A stretch of DNA of 12,599 bases from an uncultured Lachnospiraceae bacterium. GTDB lineage: Bacteria > Bacillota > Clostridia > Lachnospirales > Lachnospiraceae. A model generated the notes under the pieces. It was not told where the DNA came from, did no database searches, and worked only from the letters and a program-made list of their open reading frames with translations. A program made the translations under genes and the position numbers. Positions 1 through 6,325 of this stretch are shown piece by piece (position 1 is the stretch's first letter; every line of letters starts with the position of its first letter). The DNA lies in assembly GCA_949346185.1 (NCBI GenBank), contig CASGVX010000025.1, positions 1-12,599 of the forward strand, in the 5' to 3' direction.

Positions 1-899
1 GAAATGTCAAAATCCCCAGTTACGTCAAAATCTGCCATCTTAATAAAGGTGACAGGCTTCCCTATCTCCAAGGAGTCAATGGACATCACCCGAAGGGAAG
101 CATCTCCTGATTCTGCAATCTTGGAGAATGTCGCGCCGTCTGCAGAAAAGCACAGCACGTCCTCCTCCGACCACACCCCGGCAGAGTGTACCTCCAATCC
201 TTCCATAGGCAGATTTCGCAATCTGAACCTTTCCAAATTGCCCTCATCTGGTTCAAACCCAATAATGCGAGCATAGTTGGGACAATGTCTGATAAATTCC
301 ACAATTGTATCCCCGTCATACATCCCGCTATCAATATACACCTCATCAGATGAAAAATGCATTTCAGGAATAAAATACTGACCAGGCATGTAGCAGTTCA
401 ACAAGGGACGCAGCACCCCATTCATCCTATTATCCATATAGGCTCTCATCGTATCTCTCGACAGATCATCCGACAGCAGGTCATATGCCTCATGGAATCT
501 TTCTCTATTCGCAAGGTAATACTCATAATCAAACAACGGCTCCGGATTGAGATAAAACACTTTGCCATTGTTGCCAAACTCCCCCTTCTCTATCTTCGAA
601 TATGCGATTCCATATTCATAAAATCCTAGTACTACATCTGCTTCTGGCAATCCCATAACGTAATCAAAGGAAAAAATAGGATACTCTCCTTCCCCCTTTC
701 CTTTATAATATTCATTATCCACAAAATATCCGCATATGTCGATGCCATTTTCCTCTAATCTTCTCTTCACCCTCTCAGCTGTGATTTCCGCACCATATAT
801 ATATACCGGCTTCTTCCGTCCCCTCAGTTCTCTCAATTCCTCAGCTGCAGATACGCAATCCGGTTTTCTTTTCACAAAATATGCTCCTTCTTCCGTCAA
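1..899 (-). CDS. FkbM-family SAM-dependent methyltransferase with N-terminal Rossmann-like domain (3' end cut by left edge)
   Basis: Translating the minus strand leftward from the ATP-grasp gene gives an uninterrupted frame of 299 codons that runs off position 1. Residues 32-63 (VYIYGAE ... GYFVDNEYY) resemble the small nucleotide-binding-like domain that precedes many FkbM domains. Residues 187-198 (VYIDSGMYDGDT) match SAM motif I of the FkbM family, GFEPDEGN (214-221) matches the acidic motif after strand 2, and SIDSL (273-277) matches the late conserved block. FkbM proteins usually O-methylate sugars or other small acceptors, so capping of a glycan is the likely role. Two starts are plausible: TTG at 899 (GGAGG seven bases upstream, only 2 bp after the preceding stop) or GTG at 875 (AAGGAG eight bases upstream). 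The expected KMD-EG signature after FIKM is replaced by KMADFDVTGDFDI at the edge, so activity is uncertain. Confidence 0.83.
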   Translation of the reverse strand, partial: MTEEGAYFVKRKPDCVSAAEELRELRGRKKPVYIYGAEITAERVKRRLEENGIDICGYFVDNEYYKGKGEGEYPIFSFDYVMGLPEADVVLGFYEYGIAYSKIEKGEFGNNGKVFYLNPEPLFDYEYYLANRERFHEAYDLLSDDLSRDTMRAYMDNRMNGVLRPLLNCYMPGQYFIPEMHFSSDEVYIDSGMYDGDTIVEFIRHCPNYARIIGFEPDEGNLERFRLRNLPMEGLEVHSAGVWSEEDVLCFSADGATFSKIAESGDASLRVMSIDSLEIGKPVTFIKMADFDVTGDFDI

Positions 900-901
900 C
901 T

Positions 902-2104
902 CTATTCCTCCATTTCAAATGTAATGTACTCCGACGCATGATTCATCATGAACTCCATCTCTGCCTGCCTCTGAAATTCCAAAAATAAAACGCCGCATTT
1001 ATATATCTCATCCCTACCAATCCTCCTGCCCCTCTCAAAAAAATACACCTGTTCCCTGATATACGGCTTCAGTTTCTCGTCAATCGCAATGCCTTGCAGT
1101 TTCCCCTCCCTCCTGCAGGCAATCACATGCCGCCCCCAATATCCCCTCACGCTTCCAATCATGCCGGCTCGCTGGGCACAGGCCATTTCATCATCCAATT
1201 TCCCGCCCGCCTCGCAGGACAATATCATCCCCGGATAGTCCATCCCCGTGGCATGTCTCACAAAATCAAGATACAAATCCCCAGGACTTCTCCTGCACGC
1301 CTCTATAATGACAGGTTCCTCTTTCTCCATCAAAATGAACTGGGTGTGTACCAGACCGTCACACAACTGCAAGCTCTCCGCCATCCTCTCAATCTGCCCT
1401 TTCAGAGAACCGACAGTCGCCTCTGGAACCGGCTCTGGCGCACTGGCTGCGGACACCGCAAAGGGGGCATACTCATGATACTCTCTGTCCAGCATAGAAA
1501 AAACCACTTTCTGATTCCGAATAAACGTGGTGAAGCCGTGATTCGTCCCTTCCAGAAATTCCTCAATCATCACCTGCTTCACCCTGCTGCCTGCCGATGC
1601 ATGGGAAATCGCCTCCCTGACTTCCTCCATGCCATGGCACTTCCGCATCCCCTTGCCACCAGAAAGATCCACCGGCTTGACGATGACAGGGAAGCGAAGA
1701 GACTCCACCTTCTCCAAATCAGCCTCTGCGCCATACTCCACCGATCTTGGAACAGGAATGCCCACTTTCTCTGCAAAAGTTCTGTACAGATTCTTGTGAT
1801 GGAATGTCTGCGCCGTCTCGTAGGAATCATGCCCAGGAAGATGCAGCCTGTCACAGGCGTAGGCAGCCGACAGATAGCCAAAGTCATTGCACCCGGAGCA
1901 GATTGCCGAAACCTTCTGAGATTTCGCCAATTCATATATGCCCTCTCGATCCGAATAATCCCAAGGAATATACTCATCTGCCAGCACATTCCCTATGGCC
2001 TTCTCATCATTTCCCGTGACAAGGACATAAAAACCCCGCGCCCTCGCCGCCTGAATCAATGGCACCTCCGAGTAGCCACCGTTTAATATCAATATCTTAT
2101 CCAT
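902..2104 (-). CDS. ATP-grasp superfamily ligase (carboxylate-amine ligase type)
   Basis: A 400-residue protein of the ATP-grasp fold. ATP-grasp enzymes activate a carboxylate as an acyl phosphate and join it to an amine or thiol. Visible marks are the N-terminal preATP-grasp Rossmann unit beginning MDKILILNGGYSE (1-13), KPVDLSGGKGM (143-153, the nucleotide-gripping loop), VMIEEFLEG (178-186, adenine/ribose contact) and IIEACRRSPGD (266-276, the Mg-binding acidic strand). The start at 2104 is preferred because the protein then begins at the family's usual first strand; an in-frame ATG at 2119 adds five residues (MRGRA). It lies 17 bp after the WecE-like aminotransferase and 2 bp before the FkbM gene, within one operon. 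The natural inference is N-acylation of the 4-amino sugar made next door, with an amino acid or hydroxy acid as donor, but substrates cannot be read from sequence. Confidence is high for the fold and low for the substrate. Confidence 0.88.
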   Translation of the reverse strand: MDKILILNGGYSEVPLIQAARARGFYVLVTGNDEKAIGNVLADEYIPWDYSDREGIYELAKSQKVSAICSGCNDFGYLSAAYACDRLHLPGHDSYETAQTFHHKNLYRTFAEKVGIPVPRSVEYGAEADLEKVESLRFPVIVKPVDLSGGKGMRKCHGMEEVREAISHASAGSRVKQVMIEEFLEGTNHGFTTFIRNQKVVFSMLDREYHEYAPFAVSAASAPEPVPEATVGSLKGQIERMAESLQLCDGLVHTQFILMEKEEPVIIEACRRSPGDLYLDFVRHATGMDYPGMILSCEAGGKLDDEMACAQRAGMIGSVRGYWGRHVIACRREGKLQGIAIDEKLKPYIREQVYFFERGRRIGRDEIYKCGVLFLEFQRQAEMEFMMNHASEYITFEMEE

Positions 2105-2121
2105 CGCTCGCCCCCGCATTC

Positions 2122-3249
2122 CTATGCATAAAACTTTTCCACAGCCTGACAGACCTGATCAATATCCTCTTCCCGCAATCCATAATACATGGGCAGCCTC
2201 AGAAGCCTCTCACTCTCCGCCGTGGTATAGACATCCTCCCCGCAGAAGCAGCCATACCGTTTGCCCGCCAATGACGTATGCAGGGGAACATAGTGAAATA
2301 CTGCCAGAATCTCTCGGCGTTTCAGCCATTCCAGAAGCCGGGTCCTCTCCTCCATATCCCTCGCCTTCAGATAAAACATATGGGCATTATGCTGGCAATC
2401 CTGCGGAACCACAGGAAGGGATATCTTCCCATTTTCCGCAAGCCCCAGAAGCCTTTCATAATACATGTCCCAAGAAGCCATCCGCTGGTTTTGTATCCGG
2501 TCTGCCTCCTCCAGATTCCCCCATAGGTATGCCGCATTCAAATCACTGGGCAAATAGGAAGATCCCATATCCACCCAGGAATACTTATCCACCATCCCTC
2601 GAAAGAACTGGCTTCTGTTCGTCCCCTTCTCCCGAATGATTTCCGCCTTCCGGATGTCCTCCTCCCCGTCCAGCAGAAGAGCGCCGCCCTCCCCCATGGA
2701 GTAATTCTTCGTCTCATGGAAGCTATAGCATCCATAGTCCCCGATACTTCCCAGCATCCTCCCCTTATATGTACTCATGACAGCCTGGGCGGCATCCTCC
2801 ACCACCTTCAGGTGATGCCTCTTTGCAATGTCCATGATGGCATCCATCTCGCAGGAAACCCCGGCATAGTGCACTGGCACGATGGCCTTCGTCCTCTCCG
2901 TGATGGCATTCTCAATCAGTTTCTCATCGATATTCATCGTGTCCGGCCGGATATCCACGAATATAATCTTCGCTCCCCTGAGGGCGAAGGCATTGGCAGT
3001 AGACACAAAGGTATAGGCGGGCATAATCACCTCATCCCCCGGCCGGATATGGCATAAAAGGGCAGCCATCTCCAACGCATGGGTTCCCGAAGTGGTGAGC
3101 AGCACCTTAGAGACCCCTGCCGTCTCCTCCAGCCAGGCAGAACACTTCTTCGTATATTCCCCATCCCCGGATATGCGCTTATTCCTCAACGCGTGCTCCA
3201 TATATTGGAACTCCCTCCCGGTAAAGGGCGCCTCATTAAAACTAATCAT
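2122..3249 (-). CDS. wecE: WecE/RffA-type dTDP-4-dehydro-6-deoxyglucose aminotransferase (DegT/DnrJ/EryC1/StrS family)
   Basis: A 375-residue PLP-dependent sugar aminotransferase. It closely resembles enterobacterial WecE (RffA), which turns dTDP-4-keto-6-deoxy-D-glucose into dTDP-4-amino-4,6-dideoxy-D-galactose using glutamate. Shared stretches recognised from memory include GDEVIMP (71-77), RGAKIIFVDIRPDTMNIDE (91-109), VPVHYAGV (124-131), EDAAQ (151-155, the Asp that contacts the PLP ring nitrogen), SFHETKNY (176-183, Lys181 is the expected Schiff-base lysine), REKGTNRSQFFRG and ESERLLRLP near the C-terminus. Length is normal for the family. The ATG lies inside the end of the upstream glycosyltransferase (8-nt overlap) with AGGGGAGA upstream, so translation is probably coupled. 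No rmlA/rmlB is present here, so dTDP-4-keto-6-deoxyglucose must come from elsewhere. A related specificity (QdtB/VioA/PseC-like) is less likely but cannot be excluded. Confidence 0.9.
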   Translation of the reverse strand: MISFNEAPFTGREFQYMEHALRNKRISGDGEYTKKCSAWLEETAGVSKVLLTTSGTHALEMAALLCHIRPGDEVIMPAYTFVSTANAFALRGAKIIFVDIRPDTMNIDEKLIENAITERTKAIVPVHYAGVSCEMDAIMDIAKRHHLKVVEDAAQAVMSTYKGRMLGSIGDYGCYSFHETKNYSMGEGGALLLDGEEDIRKAEIIREKGTNRSQFFRGMVDKYSWVDMGSSYLPSDLNAAYLWGNLEEADRIQNQRMASWDMYYERLLGLAENGKISLPVVPQDCQHNAHMFYLKARDMEERTRLLEWLKRREILAVFHYVPLHTSLAGKRYGCFCGEDVYTTAESERLLRLPMYYGLREEDIDQVCQAVEKFYA

Positions 3250-4810
3250 TTTCCGTCTCCCCTATCTCTTCTCCACTTCCCTTCGCCGCAAAGGCAATGA
3301 CTTTCCGATACTCCTCCGGCTGATTTACAGATGCATATCTCCCCCAGCACTTCCGGCACGCCTCCACCTGTCTCCGATAAAACTCTTCATCATTACTGTA
3401 CCGCCATACCAAGTCAGGCACGTCCTCCAGAGAATCGCACAAAAAGGCATCTCCCACATTCATAGCCACATCGCAGCCTGGCAAGGTAATGACCGGCACG
3501 TCTACGGAAACAGCCCTGACAGCGCTCCCGCCCCCGCCGGCCCGCACCGGATTCAGGAATAGGTCCGCTGACGCCAGCACCCCGGTCAAATCCTCCTGAT
3601 ACCCCAGATTCTTCACCTTTCCTTCCAGAGAACATGCAGAGAAATCCCTGTGGCAGCTGCCGATAATCATGAACCGGCACCGCCCGTCCTTCCTAACAAT
3701 GTCCTGCATCGTCCGAATAAATGGGGCATCCATCTCCTCATCCAGCCGATTGCCCACAATCGCTATGACAAAGGCGTCTTCCTCAAAGCCCAGAGAAGAT
3801 TTCTCATGCTCCTGCGCTGGAGGCGCAAATTCCCAGCAGCCCTGCATGGTATAAATCTCCTGGCCATTTCCTCTAATGCATTCCTTCATCTCTTCTATAT
3901 ATGTACTGCCGTCATCCCCACCGGAAATAAGCACGGGAGCCCCGGAAACTGCACATCCCATGGTACAGCCCTGGGCTACCATGGTGGTGATTTCTCCCAG
4001 CAGTTCCCCAATCATGGATGCACCGCCGATATACCAGACAATCTCCGGCTTCCAGACCGCAACCTTTTTTAACATCTCCCGCACCTCCGGGAAATGCTCC
4101 TCATCCACGATCTGCTGATAGCCAAAAATGATACTGCCCTGATACTCCCGCCGAAACTCTCCATCATATCGGCTCATATAGTGCGGGCGAAATGGATGCA
4201 GCCAGCACCTCTCCACACCATCTCGATCCATCTTCTCCACATTGACCAGCACCCGCACCTCATATCCCAGAACATCCTGCAAATCCTTCGCCAGATTCAG
4301 CACCATCTGGGTGGGCGCATGCCTGTCCGACAGCAAAGCATCCGTTGCCACCAAAATCCTCCTATGATGCCGCTCCTCATAAGGAATATATGATAGCTGC
4401 ACAGAAAGTTCCCTGCGCAGACGCTCCGTCATGCCAGCCAGGCTCCGCCTCTGGCTCACATAGGATGCGCGGTATTCTTTGCAAGCAAACCTCTCCCCAG
4501 CAACCTGCTTCATAATCCCCACCGCCAAACCATAGGGCAGCGCCCTATCAAGCATCAGTTCCTCCGCCTTATCCAAGAATACTTTCTCTTTGAATAAAAA
4601 AAGAAAAACGGAAAGCACAAGAAGATACAACTGGGCATCCCGGGCAAACATATGGTCAAACTGAGCCAGAATATCCACCCCGCCCTTTTTCAGAGCGAAA
4701 TAATTCATGGCAAGCCTCCTGCCAATGATTTTTATGTCAGGCGACTCTGGATTTTCCCGCAAAATATTAATCAGATCTATCACATCATCTAACAATATCT
4801 CTGATTGCAT
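3242..4810 (-). CDS. GT-B fold glycosyltransferase (GT4-like C-terminal domain) with helical N-terminal extension
   Basis: A 522-residue protein. Residues 1-145 look helical, with a hydrophobic stretch at 61-74 (LYLLVLSVFLFLF) that is short for a membrane span and may be a buried or membrane-associating helix. A GT-B N-terminal domain starts near 151 (RILVATDALL). The donor-binding C-terminal domain runs from about 346 (AFVIAIVGNR) through NLGYQEDLTGVLASADLFL (401-419) to NPVRAGGGGSAVRAVSVDVPVI (420-441), the last being the typical GT4-type nucleotide-sugar block. It is the first gene of the left operon, 4 genes long as far as visible, and follows the promoter at 4950-4979. It probably transfers a sugar to flagellin or to the growing glycan; acceptor and donor are unknown. 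The only upstream Shine-Dalgarno-like bases before ATG 4810 are weak (GGGGTGGTG and GAGAG). The stop overlaps the next start. Confidence 0.85.
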   Translation of the reverse strand: MQSEILLDDVIDLINILRENPESPDIKIIGRRLAMNYFALKKGGVDILAQFDHMFARDAQLYLLVLSVFLFLFKEKVFLDKAEELMLDRALPYGLAVGIMKQVAGERFACKEYRASYVSQRRSLAGMTERLRRELSVQLSYIPYEERHHRRILVATDALLSDRHAPTQMVLNLAKDLQDVLGYEVRVLVNVEKMDRDGVERCWLHPFRPHYMSRYDGEFRREYQGSIIFGYQQIVDEEHFPEVREMLKKVAVWKPEIVWYIGGASMIGELLGEITTMVAQGCTMGCAVSGAPVLISGGDDGSTYIEEMKECIRGNGQEIYTMQGCWEFAPPAQEHEKSSLGFEEDAFVIAIVGNRLDEEMDAPFIRTMQDIVRKDGRCRFMIIGSCHRDFSACSLEGKVKNLGYQEDLTGVLASADLFLNPVRAGGGGSAVRAVSVDVPVITLPGCDVAMNVGDAFLCDSLEDVPDLVWRYSNDEEFYRRQVEACRKCWGRYASVNQPEEYRKVIAFAAKGSGEEIGETEND

Positions 4811-4949
4811 CTCTCAATTCACCACCCCATCTATTACGTCGAAAGTTAAATATCGCAATATGTTGCAAAGTATAAATTACGAGTAAAATTTGCATATTTA
4901 ACCACCGAAGTAATAATCATCACTCATTGCAATATAATCGCATAATTGC

Positions 4950-4979
4950 ATTATAACACGTACTATGCTATTCTGTATA
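4950..4979 (-). promoter_or_regulatory. Predicted vegetative promoter (extended -10) for the left glycan operon
   Basis: On the minus strand TATAAT (4955-4950) is preceded by TGT, giving an extended -10 TGTTATAAT, with TATACA (4979-4974) 18 bp upstream as a -35 box (4 of 6 consensus bases). Transcription would start near 4943 and leave a leader of roughly 130 nt before ATG 4810. The same block recurs at 8941-8970 in front of the other minus-strand operon, which strengthens the call. Confidence 0.6.
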
Positions 4980-5000
4980 TAAAAAGACTTTTTATTCACA

Positions 5001-5028
5001 AAAAAAAGGCACAGACTTCGCTTGTGCC
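5001..5028 (-). terminator. Rho-independent terminator (distal copy)
   Basis: On the minus strand a 6-bp stem (GGCACA/TGTGCC, extendable by a G-U pair) with a 9-nt loop is followed at once by seven T residues (plus-strand A7 at 5001-5007). It ends about 20 bp before the -35 box of the left operon, so it also shields that promoter from readthrough. It shares its 12-base lead-in with the terminator at 5094-5118. Confidence 0.75.
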
Positions 5029-5093
5029 CTAGCAAAAATGCTAAAGCATTTTTGTTGGTGTCTCGCTGGGCAGTGAGAACTTTCCTATAAATC

Positions 5094-5118
5094 AAAAAAA
5101 GGAACGCCAATGCGTTCC
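5094..5118 (-). terminator. Rho-independent terminator of the pseB-like/GT2/fliB operon
   Basis: On the minus strand GGAACGC (5118-5112), loop ATTG and GCGTTCC (5107-5101) form a perfect 7-bp stem with a 4-nt loop, followed by seven T residues (plus-strand A7 at 5094-5100). It lies 38 bp downstream of the fliB stop and is the strongest terminator in the window. Confidence 0.88.
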
Positions 5119-5155
5119 CTAGCAAAAAGGTGAATATCTCACGCCATCTTATGTA

Positions 5156-6325
5156 CTAAATCAGATACAGCAATATCTTTGCAATGCTATTCTCGTCCTC
5201 CAGTACCCTGACCAATTCATCCAGAATGGGTTCGCTGTGGGACAGTGCCCGTTCAATCCCCATCACCAGCAAAGCATACTCCTTCACCGTGACTTCCCCC
5301 TGTCTCTCCCAGACAGGCAGGGCGCACAATTGGATGATGCACCACATCACTATCCGAATAAAGAACGTCTTGCCAAACCGCGCCATATTCATCCTATGGG
5401 GAATCCACTCCCGAAAAAGAGCATACACGAAATAATTCTCCAAAGCCAAGGCATAATGCTCGTCCCGCCAATGGCAGAATTCCCGCAGCTTGTCCTTGAA
5501 ATCATCAATTCCCCCAATCCAGCGGATAACATCTTCTTTCAGCGTGCTGTCCTCCAAGTCTGACAGAATATATTCCAATGCATGGCTGGATATCAGCAGT
5601 TCCCCCAGCCGTAAAATCTGCACCGCCTTCAGCTCTTCCCGCTTCATAATGGGTTCCACTCCGCCCATCACCGCAGCAATCCCCCTCTCATCCCACTGGG
5701 ACAACCAGTCCTGCATCCCCTGCCGGCTAAGCTCCCCTTTTCCATGCATGTCCCTCACCGCCTGTACGGCAGAAAATAAGATATAAACTTTTCCAGCGCT
5801 GCAGCTGGCATCATATTCCTGAAACAAGTCAATCAGAAAGGACCTGGCAAGGGAGAGGGCATCATAAAGTTCCAAATCAATCTGCTGAGGCTTCTCTTCC
5901 GTGCCATCATCAATCTCATCCAGACAGAAGCCAATCCTTTTATTGTCAAAAAGATATTCTGCCACAATGGGGCAGGCAATCTCCACCGTGCACTCCAGCA
6001 CGTCACCAAACTCCTGTATCATCCTAGGAAAGGTAGTGCATGTGCCTGACAAATGCTCCTCCCCGCATTCCAGCACGATCTTGCACCATCCCTCCTCTGT
6101 GAGCAAAGCACATCTGCCGTGGCACTGCTTCATGCAGCCCCTTTCCTCATCCAGCGCCTCCAATATCTTTTCACCGAAGGGATGACGCTGTGCCAGTTCC
6201 TTATATTTGTCTATCTCTTCTTTCTTAATCGCAATATTCCACTTGCCGCAGCATGTCTTTGGGCATTCTGCCCCCACGCAATGGAAATCCGCCATCCAGT
6301 CTGTATACAAATACTTTTTCTTCAT
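5156..6325 (-). CDS. fliB: Flagellin lysine-N-methylase FliB
   Basis: A 389-residue protein resembling FliB, which methylates surface lysines of flagellin in Salmonella; FliB has been reported to carry an iron-sulfur cluster needed for activity. The N-terminal half is Cys-rich, as in the family: Cys16, Cys21, Cys25-Cys26 (CVGAECPKTCCGKW), Cys64/68/72 (CMKQCHGRC), then CALL-EEGWCKI (72-83), Cys87 and GTCTTFPRM (94-102). The C-terminal part is helical without motifs I can name. ATG 6325 is chosen because MKKKYLYTDWM is the family-like beginning and it overlaps the upstream glycosyltransferase stop as ATGA (6325-6322); the longer in-frame extension to 6487 would overlap that gene by 160 nt. It is the last gene before the terminator at 5094-5118. 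Its presence is the best evidence that the locus concerns flagellin. Confidence 0.9.
   Translation of the reverse strand: MKKKYLYTDWMADFHCVGAECPKTCCGKWNIAIKKEEIDKYKELAQRHPFGEKILEALDEERGCMKQCHGRCALLTEEGWCKIVLECGEEHLSGTCTTFPRMIQEFGDVLECTVEIACPIVAEYLFDNKRIGFCLDEIDDGTEEKPQQIDLELYDALSLARSFLIDLFQEYDASCSAGKVYILFSAVQAVRDMHGKGELSRQGMQDWLSQWDERGIAAVMGGVEPIMKREELKAVQILRLGELLISSHALEYILSDLEDSTLKEDVIRWIGGIDDFKDKLREFCHWRDEHYALALENYFVYALFREWIPHRMNMARFGKTFFIRIVMWCIIQLCALPVWERQGEVTVKEYALLVMGIERALSHSEPILDELVRVLEDENSIAKILLYLI

Larger units (their letters stand above)
5001..5127 (-). repeat. Structured intergenic repeat made of two matching terminator modules
   Basis: Both ends carry the same module on the minus strand: TTTTTGCTAGGG, then a hairpin, then T7. 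The 12-base lead-in is identical at 5127-5116 (allowing the hairpin's own G residues) and 5038-5027. Between them lie the AT-rich hairpin 5033-5054 and the weak hairpin 5061-5078. Identical lead-ins with different stems suggest a mobile or dispersed intergenic element rather than a local coincidence; whether it recurs in the genome cannot be seen from this window. Confidence 0.5.
4811..5155. other. 345-bp intergenic region between the fliB terminators and the glycosyltransferase promoter
   Basis: This gap holds no convincing gene. From the right: terminator module 1 (5094-5127), a weak hairpin at 5061-5078 (TCTCGC/GTGAGA with one G-U pair), an A/T-rich hairpin at 5033-5054 (CAAAAATGC, loop TAAA, GCATTTTTG), terminator module 2 (5001-5037), then the promoter element at 4946-4979 and an A/T-rich untranslated leader to 4811. 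The leader contains several TTGCAA or ATTGCA motifs (4857-4868, 4926-4933, 4945-4950), which could be operator half-sites but are also expected by chance in A/T-rich DNA. Confidence 0.65.

Noticed and set aside
1094..2086. A 330-codon plus-strand open frame
   Set aside because: It lies antisense to the ATP-grasp gene, whose motifs are clear. The antisense translation is rich in His, Pro and Arg without any recognisable domain, as expected of a shadow of the coding strand.
4918..4945. Nine-codon leader peptide (MSDDYYFGG) in the glycosyltransferase 5' leader
   Set aside because: No Shine-Dalgarno, it starts close to or upstream of the predicted transcription start, and no attenuator-like hairpin pair follows.
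4898..5125. A 75-codon minus-strand frame through the intergenic region
   Set aside because: It reads through both T7 terminators and the promoter element; its repeated NALAF peptides come from the repeat modules. No ribosome binding site was seen.
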